Notes: generated by a model from the sequence alone, not told the origin. A stretch of 28,254 bases of DNA from Lachnoclostridium sp. UBA5890 (GCA_002431395.1 DJEU01000009.1:64150-92403), one strand, 5' to 3'. Shown: positions 6,338-16,299, counted from the stretch's first letter. Program-made: numbers and translations.

Positions 6338-8404
6338 TTAGTTGTTTTCTAACATTGAACTATTTGAGTTTATTTCTTTTATAACTCGATAGCAATATTC
6401 AGGTAATGTATAATCATTTAGTCCTGATGCTTCCCAATCTTTGTCTAACATGAAAATAATAACCTGCTCTGCAAATTGAGGTAATCGTTTTGCAATCAGA
6501 GAAGTATTTTCATTACTCAACGCTGAAAATGGACCATCCAAAACTAAAGGTAATCCTAAAATTGCATTTTCCATTCCATATTCTGCATTTTCCTTTTCTA
6601 TTTCTTTATATTTTTTTGCCAATTCTAAAATACTAACAATAAAAACAAAATTAATTGCGATAGTTTCTCCATTCGATAAATGTTCTTCTTCATAATTTGT
6701 TATATTACCTACTTTGTGATAATACACATGAATCTTATAATCTTCCTCTAACTTAGCATATTTTTCTTTATCATTAAACATTTGTTGGAAATTTTCTCCT
6801 ATAATTTTATTTAAATCCGCTAATATGTTCTTTTTACGGCCATCCGCAATAATACTCACCTTATTATATATGGCTTCTACATATTCTAATGCTCTGTAAA
6901 TTTTCGCATTTATTTCATCATATTTTGCGACATTATCTAATTCTTGCTCTTTTTGTAATTTTGCCTTTTTAGCTTCATCTATTTTAATTTCAAGTCTGCT
7001 TATCTCTATTTGAAACTTTCTCAAATTATCTTTTGCTTGTTTATTCTGTATTCTCACTGGTCCTAGATTAGTTTTTCTATCCATTCTAGATTCAAGCCTT
7101 TCTTTTGCATCAATTTTATCATCCAAAGTTGACGTAGCAATTTCAAAATTTTCAGCTTTATTTGTAATATCTTCTACCAAAGAACTGGTGTCTCTTTTCC
7201 ATTCCTCAAGCATTTTCTGCAATTTGCCTGCCGCTCCTCCCAACATTTCTGGTGGAACCAGTTTTTTTAATTTTATAATATAATCATACGCATTTCTATT
7301 CTGCGAAAACTTTGTTCCACAAATACACTCATCATGTTCAACTAAATAATCAATCGTATCCACAGTTATCCCTGGAATATCCTTTCCTTCCAAATCAACT
7401 TGATTTAATAAATTCGTTAGTTCTGGCAACAATTGAGCTGCAAAATACTTTGATGAATTAGATAACAATTTTACTATATCCGCGTAGTATTCATTTTGAA
7501 ATCGCTTGTACTGATTAATATCTTGTTCTATTCTTGCACACTCCTTTTGATCTTCTTCAATTTTCCGATTATCATTTAATGTTTTTTCTGTAGAATCAAT
7601 TGTTCTTTGGATTGTATCAATTGATAACCTTTTTTCATTAAGTAATTCACTATTATGAGATATAAAATTTTCAAGTGAAATAATATCTGCTTGTAATCTT
7701 TCATATTCTCCCGAAGTCCCCTTTAATTTCCCTCTTAAAAGCGATTTAACATTATTACGCGGTTTGTCCTTTAAGTGATTTTTCATCTCCATTAATCCGC
7801 TTATTCCTAAAATTGTATCTACCGAAGACTTTATATCCTCTGTTTTACTTTTTAAATCATTCCAACGTTCTCCATCAAAGAAGAAATAGTTAGACAAACT
7901 TTCAGGAAACATATTTTCAATTGATTCTTGAACGCAGCCTCTTACATATTGTTTAGAACTATTGCTACCATCATTTGAGATAACATCTCCCCAAATTCCA
8001 TCTTCACATATTTGCATTGTTAACATTGTTTCACCAACTTGTCGTACTGTCATATCCGACAAATTATCTGACTTTTTTTTAAAATAAGCTCTTCGAATAT
8101 ACTTAATTTCTTCCCCGTCATTTTCAATAACTATTTCTACTGAAACATATTCAGTAGATGTAGTTGCTTTCATATCTGCAATCACTTCATTGTTCAATAG
8201 TACAATATCTTTTTTCTTTGTATAACTTGTGTCGTTAAATGTTTCATACAATCCCCAACGAAATGCTTGCGCAACGGTTGTTTTCCCAAATGTATTATCA
8301 CCTAAAATAACTGTAACGTTTTTTTCAGTATCCGTTGAAAATCTCAATTCATTATCTCCTTTATATCTCATAAAATTATGTAATTTTATACTTTTAATTT
8401 TCAT
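6338..8404 (-). CDS. DndD-like SMC/Rad50-type ATPase (SspFGH-like effector component)
   Basis: The 688-residue protein opens with the SMC-type MKIKSIKLHNFMRYKG and a Walker A GDNTFGKTT at 35-43. Long coiled coils are interrupted near mid-protein by ECICGTKF, a zinc-hook-like turn. The C-terminal lobe has an ABC-type signature (HLSNGETIAIN) and Walker B LPLVLDGPFSALS. The LDGPFSAL form and the NYFFFDGERW segment are typical of the DndD family. Such ATPases clamp or scan DNA. Placed after a helicase in an Ssp island it is more likely a restriction component than a modification one. Its ATG overlaps the 57-residue gene by 11 bases and AAGGAG precedes it. Assignment to a specific ssp letter (sspH?) is inference. 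Confidence 0.87.
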   Translation of the reverse strand: MKIKSIKLHNFMRYKGDNELRFSTDTEKNVTVILGDNTFGKTTVAQAFRWGLYETFNDTSYTKKKDIVLLNNEVIADMKATTSTEYVSVEIVIENDGEEIKYIRRAYFKKKSDNLSDMTVRQVGETMLTMQICEDGIWGDVISNDGSNSSKQYVRGCVQESIENMFPESLSNYFFFDGERWNDLKSKTEDIKSSVDTILGISGLMEMKNHLKDKPRNNVKSLLRGKLKGTSGEYERLQADIISLENFISHNSELLNEKRLSIDTIQRTIDSTEKTLNDNRKIEEDQKECARIEQDINQYKRFQNEYYADIVKLLSNSSKYFAAQLLPELTNLLNQVDLEGKDIPGITVDTIDYLVEHDECICGTKFSQNRNAYDYIIKLKKLVPPEMLGGAAGKLQKMLEEWKRDTSSLVEDITNKAENFEIATSTLDDKIDAKERLESRMDRKTNLGPVRIQNKQAKDNLRKFQIEISRLEIKIDEAKKAKLQKEQELDNVAKYDEINAKIYRALEYVEAIYNKVSIIADGRKKNILADLNKIIGENFQQMFNDKEKYAKLEEDYKIHVYYHKVGNITNYEEEHLSNGETIAINFVFIVSILELAKKYKEIEKENAEYGMENAILGLPLVLDGPFSALSNENTSLIAKRLPQFAEQVIIFMLDKDWEASGLNDYTLPEYCYRVIKEINSNSSMLENN

Positions 8405-8567
8405 CTTGTATCTCCTTTTCTACCTGCTTTACAATATAGTTCATGATGGACTTTGCCATTTTTTTGTCATCGTTCTTTTTTGTCTTTACGTTTTTAATTT
8501 CTGCTTTTCTAATTGTATTAAACATCTCTCTAGTTAAATGTGAATTTAACTCTTTCTTTTCATCCAT
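8394..8567 (-). CDS. 57-residue basic protein between helicase and SMC genes
   Basis: ATG at 8565-8567 opens 57 codons to TAA at 8394-8396. The product starts MDEKKELNSHLTREMF, has many Lys (KNVKTKKNDDKKMAKS), and ends with an amphipathic helix (IMNYIVKQVEKEIQDEN). TTGGAGGAAT stands just upstream within the helicase gene. It overlaps the helicase stop by 8 bases and the SMC start by 11, leaving no room for chance: it is part of the translated chain. I recognise no family. By position it may be the small partner of an SspFGH-like set, bridging helicase and SMC ATPase or binding DNA; this is inference. Confidence 0.8.
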   Translation of the reverse strand: MDEKKELNSHLTREMFNTIRKAEIKNVKTKKNDDKKMAKSIMNYIVKQVEKEIQDEN

Positions 8568-10716
8568 AATATTCCTCCAATTTTTCTATTTCTTCATCAA
8601 CATCAAAAAAAGTATCATATGCAGTCATAATATCATTAATGAGTGCATCTGCTTGTTCTCGGTTATCTGCTAATTCTCCGAATTCTTTTATTCTTGCAAC
8701 TTCACTTATAAGTATAGATCTATCTTGTTCATAGTCTTTTGAAACAACATTATCTAGATTTTGAGGCAAAGTTACAAAATCATAAATTACTGCTCTCTGT
8801 TTATTAGGACTTTTTCTTAGTAATCTCCCCCTTCTTTGTACAAATTCCCTTGGATTTCTTGAGCTGCTCAATATAAATGCAGTCTTTATTCCTGGAATGT
8901 TTACACCTTCATCTAAACACTTTATTGCTGTAACAACTTGATACAGCCCTTGTGAAAAATATTTTTTAATATTTTCTCTTTCTTTTAGATTTTCTTCTGC
9001 AGTAAATCTTCTTACAGACATTCCATATTCTTTTTGAAGTTTCTTGGTAATAAGATCAACCTGTCTCATTTCTACACCAGTCTCTTCATTCTCTACAGAT
9101 GCTGCCCCACAATAAACAAGAATGCCATCTTCATTAATGTAGGCTTTAATTAAGTTCATTAATAAATCAACTTTATTAATCGCTCCAGCTAAAAGCCTAG
9201 TTCTCTCATACATTATTGGTTTGCCGGCATCACAAATTATCATTTTTCCGTTCTTTTTAATTATGTATTTCTTTAATTCCACAGATAATTTTCTATACTT
9301 ATAGTTTTCACTTTGGGTAAGATAGACCGGAATTGGATGATACAAATAATGAACCAATTTATTATCACTTATCGCCTCTTCCAAACTATACTGTACACAT
9401 TTTTCACCAAAATAGTTTTCTAAACTTTTTGTTCCTGTTTTATCCATATAACGTTTTATCGTTGCTGACAAAGCAATTCGATATTGAACATTCCAAGGCA
9501 TCACATTTTGCATATTAATACTTCCAAAATTATGCGCCTCATCCACAATCAACAAAACATTTTGTTTATTACTAAATCGAGTAACATATTGTTGAATATC
9601 TTGCCTTGAAAATGTATCATTAGTTGTGATACAAATAAACGGTGTATTTTCTTTTTTAAACCTTTTATATGCCTTAAAAAGATTTTCTCTCCACATTGAA
9701 TCTGGAGATTTTGAATGAGCAATAATTAGTTTTGCTGATGTCCATTTGATGACGTCTTCCTCCCATTGACTTACCAAATGAATATAAGGACAAACAATAA
9801 ACACGCATATTTTTTCATCTTTCAATTCAGATAGTCGCACTGTCGCTGCCAATGCCGTATAAGTTTTCCCAGCTCCAGTACACATATCAAAAATTCCCTT
9901 AAATCCATTTTCCTGCCATTTATTTATTGCATCAAGTTGGTATTCAAACAATTTTATACCGTTTGGTATAAAGAATTTCATTTCCCTTTTCAAAAAGTTT
10001 TTGTAATTATATTGTTTTCGATCAATTTCCCAATCAATCTTATCTTTTTTAAATTGCAAAAGTCGTTTTATAACAATTTCCGGGAAAGAACAAACATGAA
10101 GTTTATTTGTACGATTTTCCCACATATTGTCAAAATCCGATTCTGCCAAAATAACAGCATCCTTTTGGCTCTGATCTTTCCAATTTGAAAATGTATATAT
10201 AGATTCAAAGTTTCCATCTAAACCATTTTCTGATTCATTTGCTGATCCTGCATAACTAATCTTATTACCTTCCGCATCAATAAATATAGCAATTTTTTCA
10301 TGATAGAGTCTAAAACCATTTTCATCTTCTAAAAATGCTATTTTTATATCTAACATTCCTTCTGATATTAAATTTGCAATAAGATTTAATCTTTCTTCTT
10401 CAAAATAATTTATAGGTTCTCTTATAGACCGAAGCATTGTTTGATCAATCACTTCTTGCCTTGTTTTGTATCCCATATCAATTGCCCTCACATCATTAGC
10501 ATCTAAATAAGGCGAACACACAAGTTGAATATGCCCCTCATTTTTTACCATCTCAAACAATCCTGTAGATAACTGTATCAATGATGTCGTACTAAAATAT
10601 CCCGTTCCTCTTTTATACAGTTTAGTTTCTTTCAACACCGGTATTAAAAAATCCCGGGGAAAATTATGTACTTCTGAGCGATACCTTAATTGAATATCCA
10701 AATCCTGAAATCCCAT
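8560..10716 (-). CDS. PLD-nuclease/DEAH-box helicase fusion (SspFGH-like effector)
   Basis: The 718-residue protein has two parts. Residues ~1-205 form a phospholipase-D-like nuclease domain with one HKD motif: H139-x-K141, D147, then GSAN at 157-160. Residues ~255-700 are a superfamily 2 helicase: Q-like FEYQLDAI, Walker A CTGAGKT at 279-285, DEAH at 392-395, SATIKRY, and motif VI VQRRGRLLRKS. Such fusions unwind or translocate on DNA and cut it. It begins three bases after sspA, with GGAGG in the sspA end, so it belongs to the same transcript, yet its base composition is much lower in GC. It could correspond to SspF; that letter is not certain. Confidence 0.9.
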   Translation of the reverse strand: MGFQDLDIQLRYRSEVHNFPRDFLIPVLKETKLYKRGTGYFSTTSLIQLSTGLFEMVKNEGHIQLVCSPYLDANDVRAIDMGYKTRQEVIDQTMLRSIREPINYFEEERLNLIANLISEGMLDIKIAFLEDENGFRLYHEKIAIFIDAEGNKISYAGSANESENGLDGNFESIYTFSNWKDQSQKDAVILAESDFDNMWENRTNKLHVCSFPEIVIKRLLQFKKDKIDWEIDRKQYNYKNFLKREMKFFIPNGIKLFEYQLDAINKWQENGFKGIFDMCTGAGKTYTALAATVRLSELKDEKICVFIVCPYIHLVSQWEEDVIKWTSAKLIIAHSKSPDSMWRENLFKAYKRFKKENTPFICITTNDTFSRQDIQQYVTRFSNKQNVLLIVDEAHNFGSINMQNVMPWNVQYRIALSATIKRYMDKTGTKSLENYFGEKCVQYSLEEAISDNKLVHYLYHPIPVYLTQSENYKYRKLSVELKKYIIKKNGKMIICDAGKPIMYERTRLLAGAINKVDLLMNLIKAYINEDGILVYCGAASVENEETGVEMRQVDLITKKLQKEYGMSVRRFTAEENLKERENIKKYFSQGLYQVVTAIKCLDEGVNIPGIKTAFILSSSRNPREFVQRRGRLLRKSPNKQRAVIYDFVTLPQNLDNVVSKDYEQDRSILISEVARIKEFGELADNREQADALINDIMTAYDTFFDVDEEIEKLEEYYG

Positions 10717-10719
10717 ATC

Positions 10720-11868
10720 CTATTCCTCCATAAGTTCCTTTACTGCTTCTACCAACGCCTGCACTTCCGTCTCGGACGTAAACCGTCCCATGCTTACCCG
10801 CACCGTACCACCATACTCCTCGCTTCCGATAAGATCATGAACAAGCGGTGCGCAATGATATCCGGTTCGCACTGCAATATCAAAATCTTCGTCTAAGATC
10901 ATTCCCAGTTCCTCCGACCGGTATCTGTCACAGACAAAAGACAAGATTCCCGCGCTCTTTTCCATAGGCTGCGCTCCCAAAATCCTGACACCTTCGATAT
11001 CCGAAAGACCGCATCGGAGTTTTTCCAATAATTGCCTTTCATGCAGCAAATCTTTTTTGGCACGAGACTTGGTCAGTTCAATGGCCTTTCCCAAAGCCGC
11101 GATGGATGCCGTGTCCGGGCTTCCCACTTCGAAACGGCTGCTTCCTTTCTCCGGGAGTGACAGATTACGCGAATCACTTCCGGTACCACCGTAGTACAGT
11201 GGCTGCAAGGGAAACTGGCTGACATTCACAAATCCACCGGTTCCAAACATTCCGTACAAGTTTTTGTGACTGGCAAAGATCAGAAAATCAATTTCCTCTT
11301 CGATCACATGAACCGGACAGATGCCAAGCCCCTGAGCGCTGTCTAAAAAGGTCATTGCCCCTGCTTGTTTTGCCAGATGAAAAATATCCGCATAGGGAAG
11401 CAGATAGCCTGTCACATTGCTTACCTGTGTCACACAGACAAAGCGAGGAGATTCTGCCATAAATTGATTTCCTGTTTTTTCCAGATCCATCTGTCCGTCT
11501 GACTGAACAGGAAGAACTTTTATCTGTATTCCCTTTTGCTCTTCCATTGCGTGAAGCGTGCGCATGACCGCATTGTGCTCGTATGGCGAAGCAAATACAA
11601 TATCGCCTTTTTCCCAGGGAAATCCTTGTAAGATCACATTCGCCGCCATCGTCGCCGATGCCGTAAAATACACATCCTCATCCGAAAGAGCATGGACATA
11701 TTGCGCCATTTTTCTACGAGTTTCCCGAATCTGCTGCTCCGCCTGTGCTGCCAGGTGGTAACTTCCTCTACCGGCATTGACCGGCTTTTCACATCCCCAC
11801 TGCGTAAAGACATCCGTTACCTCTTTCGGCTTCGGAAATGTCGTCGCTGCATTATCCAGATATATCAA
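10720..11868 (-). CDS. sspA: Cysteine desulfurase, SspA/IscS-like
   Basis: The start I chose is TTG at 11866-11868, giving MIYLDNAATTFPKP, the normal opening of this PLP enzyme group, with TTGGAG upstream. An ATG at 11943 would add 25 residues of unrelated frame inside sspC. The 382 residues include the PLP lysine context (FASHKNLYGMFGTGG) and the catalytic cysteine loop (RTGYHCAPL). It takes sulfur from cysteine as a persulfide and would pass it to SspD for DNA phosphorothioation. It follows sspC by 4 bases. A housekeeping SufS/NifS role is possible in isolation, but the operon position argues for the DNA pathway. Confidence 0.9.
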   Translation of the reverse strand: MIYLDNAATTFPKPKEVTDVFTQWGCEKPVNAGRGSYHLAAQAEQQIRETRRKMAQYVHALSDEDVYFTASATMAANVILQGFPWEKGDIVFASPYEHNAVMRTLHAMEEQKGIQIKVLPVQSDGQMDLEKTGNQFMAESPRFVCVTQVSNVTGYLLPYADIFHLAKQAGAMTFLDSAQGLGICPVHVIEEEIDFLIFASHKNLYGMFGTGGFVNVSQFPLQPLYYGGTGSDSRNLSLPEKGSSRFEVGSPDTASIAALGKAIELTKSRAKKDLLHERQLLEKLRCGLSDIEGVRILGAQPMEKSAGILSFVCDRYRSEELGMILDEDFDIAVRTGYHCAPLVHDLIGSEEYGGTVRVSMGRFTSETEVQALVEAVKELMEE

Positions 11869-11872
11869 ATGA

Positions 11873-14800
11873 TCACTCCAATTCCTGCTGCAATAAATCC
11901 AGCAAAATCTTTGCCTTCTGTTCCTTTTCGAGACTGTCTCCAAATTCCGAAATCGCCTCTTCTACCGCCGCCTTGGCAAATACCATAACAGAATCCGTCT
12001 CAACCGCTTTTAAGTATTTATCCATCTGGATTCCCTGTGGATCTGTGTAGATAAGATGGCAGGCTTCTTCCGGCGTTGTCTGCTCCGCAGCACTTTCCAA
12101 TTCCTTACAGATATCCTGCAATGCCTTTTTGTATTCCTGCACCGTATCCTGACGAAAATCTTCCGGATATCTCCCTGTGATCTGCTTGGCAACCCCGGCG
12201 ATCACTTCCTCTTCTGACTCCTCTGACAGTGACAGCATATACTCTAACAACGAAGCTGCTGACGCAGATAAAACACTGGTCTTTGTCTGCGTGCGTTTCT
12301 TTCGCGCCCATTCTTTCAGTGCCGGCTTTATCGTCTCGTCGGTGACTTCCAGGCAGGTTATGGTGACCTGACGAAGTTCCTCCATCAGATTTTCATAAAA
12401 GGAATCGATCTCCTGCTTTGCCTGTACCAATTTTTTACAAAAGAGAACATAATTAACATTGGTTTTCTTTTGTGGAATCAAAAATGGCAATTTTTCAAAT
12501 ATAAGCTCCCTTGGATTTTCATCGTTGCGTGCCAGCAGTTTACACAATTTTTCATTTATTTCTTCCGGATAGGTCGCCATGCGGCTGGAAGCTGGCAGAT
12601 GGGCAAACCAGTATTGCAGGCCGTTCACAATTTTTTCCAGTCTGGTGGATGGTTGTCCCGGATTTTGATATTCCTTGGGAAGCGGAAAAACTTTTTCCAG
12701 TTTCTTTAAATACTCTTCTTTTTTAAAACTGCCTCGTTCTATATACAGATCGTATTTTTCCGGATGCTCATTGACAAGTTCCACCGTTTCTGCCTGAAAG
12801 GGAATTTCCTTCTTTCCCTCATAGAAAACAGCGCTGATTCCCCAGCCTATGATACAATGAGCAAGGTAAATCGGCACCACCCCTTCGCGAAGTCCAATCT
12901 CCGTTCCCCGCAGTTTTTCGTACAGCGATGTCATTGGCACCCTTTTTCCCGCTGCTTCAAACATTGTGTTGTAGATGACGGACAGCATATGATTGACGCC
13001 GGGTTTACTGTCACCAGTCATAATGCCGGTGTGAAATAACGTGGCACGGCAGATCGTCGCCTCGGCACTGTTTCCTTCCGCCATTTCATACAGATCCCCT
13101 CGTTCAAGAATACAGCGGACCACTTCTTTTCGTGCTTTTTTGATCTGCGCGGATACAAAACGGCGATTGATCAGCTCATGGTTAATCCTTGGCACCTTAC
13201 CGTAACATTGCTCGCAGATTTCACTCAAAAGCTGGTTAAAGGTAAGGGATTTGCTTTTGTTATTGGTAAATACTTGGCAGTTTGCCCGTCCGGGTACAAA
13301 GTGCGTCTCAAACATCCAATTGAGCTTATACAGGCAGTCTTCTTCCATCATCAAAAGTTCTTCCACAAGCACATCGTCATGGTTCAGATAATCTTCCTGC
13401 TGAAGAATCATGCGGATACCTCGGATCCGACGCAGCAGCCCTTCTGCCTCAAATGGTTTTTCCGGATAGATCACTACCACCTTTTCGTCTTTCAGTGCAT
13501 TGAGATGTTGTCTCACACTCTTTTTATATTTAACATAAGGGTCAATCAGCAAAAGAATCTTTCCATCTGCAAATGTCCCGCCCTGAGCTTCTTCATACAG
13601 ACCGTCCGTAGATTTCATCTCCAAAAAACGCTCTGTCTCCATAAAAACGGTATCGAAAAAACGAGTCATCCCATGAACATGATTGTATTTTTTTGGCAGT
13701 TCATAACGATGTCCCATCACATGATCCAATTCTTTCGTCAGCGAAAAATTTGTGATCTCCTGCTCGCATTGTGCCAGTTTTTCCTCCAAATCCACATCGA
13801 TCTTCTGTCGCAGTACATATGAATTCAATTTATCGCGGAATAACACGGCTTCCTTTTTCTCGAGGGCACACAAGCTTTCTTCTACCTCATTCCGTTTTCG
13901 GCCGGTTGCCAGTGAAAGAGTCTGTGCCGTCGCCTCCATTTTCTCGGAAAGACCGACGATCCGCATCAGACAGATGGTTTTCACAATCTCTTCCTCTTCT
14001 TCCGTCAGATCTTTTTCAAGTACCATCATTGCCTTGCTCCACTCCAGATGACTTCGACGGTTCCAGAGATCCCGCTTTAACAATGGCGAAAAATAATCAA
14101 ACACTCTGCCCGGTGTCATGCATTGTTTCACATCCCGCTCGGAATTTACATAATCTGACAATGTTCCTTTTTCGTTTCCGGCGAGAAATGTCACAAGCGA
14201 CCTCTCATTCTGACCTACGCGTTCACTGACTTTTAAAAGGAGAAACGTCGTTAAAGGGCGCATGGGATAACATCCCTTTACAATAATTTCTTCAAACTCT
14301 TCCTTCGTAAAATCCCGGTCAAAACCGGCTGCGCCATAATTTGCCGAGGCAATTTCCTTCCAGTCCAGCGGAATTTTTTCAAATGACTCCTTTTGGATCA
14401 TATTCTTGATCAATTCGTAATTGTCCTTTTGCGTCGTAACAAAATACCGCTCGGAAAGCCGTCCTTCTACGCCGGTAAACGTGTTAATTACCTCTTTGGA
14501 CAAATATCCGCTATACTCTTTGATACTTTTGTGCGCCACGAAAATCTGAATCATCCGCGCAGCATCCGACGACTGGTTTGACAGTTCACACATCTGCTGC
14601 ACCAGATTCATATCTTTGGAAACACTTTCTTTCGTCTCGCTTTCCATGAACTTGCTAAATTCATCAAAAATGACTACCATTCCCGCGTAGTGATAAGGTT
14701 TCCGGCAGATTCGCGCAAGAATTTCCTCGTACAATGTAGCAATGTCGGTCTGAATCATTGGCATAAACTGACTTCCAGCTGTCAAGGAAGGATAAATTTC

Positions 14801-15406
14801 CTGAAACCGCCGCATCGTCAATTCATTTTCTTCCCGCAGTTCTTTTAAAAATGACCGCGCCTTGCTTTTTCCGATTTTCCCCAAAAACTTTTCATACGTT
14901 TCCGGATACTCTTTTTCCCATGTCTGTATCGTGTGAACCGCTTCCGTATAATAGCTGTCCGGAATACAGTCCTCCAGCCCAAACCGCTTTAAGGCACTCA
15001 ACAGCCCTCTTCGATAAGACTGTTCCAGGGACTCGCTGCCAAAGGACACTACCACCGGCAGATATTTCTTTCCCTGCTCCATATATTCCTGTATTTTCTT
15101 TCCCGTTTTTTCCTCTGCCTGCCTAAAGTGCTCCACCAAACAGGCACTCAATTTCTCATCAAATGGGTTCAGCAGATACATCAAAACAAGAAGCAAATGA
15201 GATTTTCCCTTTCCATAGGGACCGATCAGCATCGTAGATGCCTCTTTTTTCTTTCCGGTTAATTCTTCCAGATATTCACAAAGAATCTTCATGGATGCCT
15301 GCGTCGGAATATAATTTTCAATTGGCTCCTTCCGCATCTGATCCAATTTTAGATTGATCGAATGCTGAAATTTTTCATCAATTCGGATTACTTCCTGTAA
15401 TTTCAT
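11873..15406 (-). CDS. sspC: Large P-loop ATPase SspC (BrxC/DUF6079-like)
   Basis: The 1177-residue cytoplasmic protein has Walker A GPYGKGKS at 62-69 and Walker B VVIFDEFSKFM near 244-254. A long helical remainder follows with no transmembrane stretch. Size and motif spacing resemble BREX BrxC and the SspC ATPase of phosphorothioation systems. In Vibrio SspC is the ATPase needed to load sulfur onto DNA with SspB and SspD. The start ATG overlaps sspB as ATGA, with GGGGAGGA upstream. Its stop is followed four bases later by sspA. Domain assignment beyond the P-loop is from memory of the family, not a search. Confidence 0.82.
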   Translation of the reverse strand: MKLQEVIRIDEKFQHSINLKLDQMRKEPIENYIPTQASMKILCEYLEELTGKKKEASTMLIGPYGKGKSHLLLVLMYLLNPFDEKLSACLVEHFRQAEEKTGKKIQEYMEQGKKYLPVVVSFGSESLEQSYRRGLLSALKRFGLEDCIPDSYYTEAVHTIQTWEKEYPETYEKFLGKIGKSKARSFLKELREENELTMRRFQEIYPSLTAGSQFMPMIQTDIATLYEEILARICRKPYHYAGMVVIFDEFSKFMESETKESVSKDMNLVQQMCELSNQSSDAARMIQIFVAHKSIKEYSGYLSKEVINTFTGVEGRLSERYFVTTQKDNYELIKNMIQKESFEKIPLDWKEIASANYGAAGFDRDFTKEEFEEIIVKGCYPMRPLTTFLLLKVSERVGQNERSLVTFLAGNEKGTLSDYVNSERDVKQCMTPGRVFDYFSPLLKRDLWNRRSHLEWSKAMMVLEKDLTEEEEEIVKTICLMRIVGLSEKMEATAQTLSLATGRKRNEVEESLCALEKKEAVLFRDKLNSYVLRQKIDVDLEEKLAQCEQEITNFSLTKELDHVMGHRYELPKKYNHVHGMTRFFDTVFMETERFLEMKSTDGLYEEAQGGTFADGKILLLIDPYVKYKKSVRQHLNALKDEKVVVIYPEKPFEAEGLLRRIRGIRMILQQEDYLNHDDVLVEELLMMEEDCLYKLNWMFETHFVPGRANCQVFTNNKSKSLTFNQLLSEICEQCYGKVPRINHELINRRFVSAQIKKARKEVVRCILERGDLYEMAEGNSAEATICRATLFHTGIMTGDSKPGVNHMLSVIYNTMFEAAGKRVPMTSLYEKLRGTEIGLREGVVPIYLAHCIIGWGISAVFYEGKKEIPFQAETVELVNEHPEKYDLYIERGSFKKEEYLKKLEKVFPLPKEYQNPGQPSTRLEKIVNGLQYWFAHLPASSRMATYPEEINEKLCKLLARNDENPRELIFEKLPFLIPQKKTNVNYVLFCKKLVQAKQEIDSFYENLMEELRQVTITCLEVTDETIKPALKEWARKKRTQTKTSVLSASAASLLEYMLSLSEESEEEVIAGVAKQITGRYPEDFRQDTVQEYKKALQDICKELESAAEQTTPEEACHLIYTDPQGIQMDKYLKAVETDSVMVFAKAAVEEAISEFGDSLEKEQKAKILLDLLQQELE

Positions 15407-16299
15407 ACTGTCCTCCCCTGGGTACTCTGTTCCTGTCTTTTTTCATAATACTGCCGCATGATTTCCAGTTCGTCCGGCACTTCTTCTGAAAGATATACCA
15501 TGTCCAATCCCGCGGTGCGGTTAATTCGTAAATATCCATTATTTTCCAACTCATCCAAATATTCATTGAGCAGAATGCGGTCCAATGACAATAATTTTCC
15601 CGGACCATCTTCACACGTCAGCAGATTTTCAATACTTTCTCCCTGCTTTCCACGGATTTTCCGACGCAGCACCAAAAGAACGATTTCTTTCGGAAGTCTT
15701 TCCGGCACGATGCGCTCTCTGCGGTATCCCCGGTAATTTGGCTGGATCAGACGAAGTCTGGCAAACACACTGCGTTTTTTGTCTTCCGGATCTTCCTTCT
15801 CTTCTTTCGAATCCACGTACATCTGCAAAAAAGTATTGCAGTCGTCCGTAAAAGAACGTTCGGAAACTTCGCTTTCGCCACTGTATCGAAGCAGTTCCTC
15901 ATATAATTTTTCCTGCATCTGCTCTCTGGTAAATTCTCCCAGTGGCATCGTTTCAAAAAACAAATACCATATTGTCGCTTTTTCCGCATTAGATGCAGCA
16001 TGGATATGCAGAAGCCAAATGGAAAACAGATCCTCCAGATACAGATCCTCCCTGGCGATCAATTGTCCCATCTCGGTAAGAACGGTCCCGGTTCCTCTGA
16101 CTTCTTTGATCAGGCCACATACACCCATCCAGTACCGGATTGCCTTTGCCATCGCACTTCCGACTCCCAGAGCATCGGCTCCCGAATAATATTCCTTTGT
16201 AAATAAACGCGGATTTTCTGACACTTCTGTCATGCCTTTGGCAAACCAGCCTTCGCGCATAAAAAATCCACCATGTCCTTTTAAACGATATTTACGCAT
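15403..16299 (-). CDS. sspB: DUF4007 protein SspB
   Basis: The 298-residue protein has the DUF4007 pattern from end to end: the RLKGHGGFFMREGWFAKG opening, a LGVGSAMAKAIRYWMGVCGL segment, and the FSIWLLHIHA and FLQMYVDSK blocks. A C-terminal winged-helix-like region ends LEIMRQYYEKR. In the characterised single-strand phosphorothioation system the DUF4007 protein SspB is a DNA nickase, opening the backbone for sulfur insertion. GGAAGGAAC precedes the ATG, and it overlaps sspD by 8 bases and sspC by 4. The catalytic residues cannot be pointed to by eye. Confidence 0.88.
   Translation of the reverse strand: MRKYRLKGHGGFFMREGWFAKGMTEVSENPRLFTKEYYSGADALGVGSAMAKAIRYWMGVCGLIKEVRGTGTVLTEMGQLIAREDLYLEDLFSIWLLHIHAASNAEKATIWYLFFETMPLGEFTREQMQEKLYEELLRYSGESEVSERSFTDDCNTFLQMYVDSKEEKEDPEDKKRSVFARLRLIQPNYRGYRRERIVPERLPKEIVLLVLRRKIRGKQGESIENLLTCEDGPGKLLSLDRILLNEYLDELENNGYLRINRTAGLDMVYLSEEVPDELEIMRQYYEKRQEQSTQGRTV

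Noticed and set aside
11869..11943. Upstream ATG start for sspA at 11943
   Set aside because: The extra 25 residues lie within sspC in another frame and do not resemble the family; TTG at 11868 gives the normal opening with a GGAG site.
13178..13822. Long plus-strand reading frame opposite sspC
   Set aside because: It mirrors sspC codons, has no family resemblance and lacks a ribosome site or promoter; similar antisense frames at 2124-2816 and 19168-19824 were dropped for the same reason.
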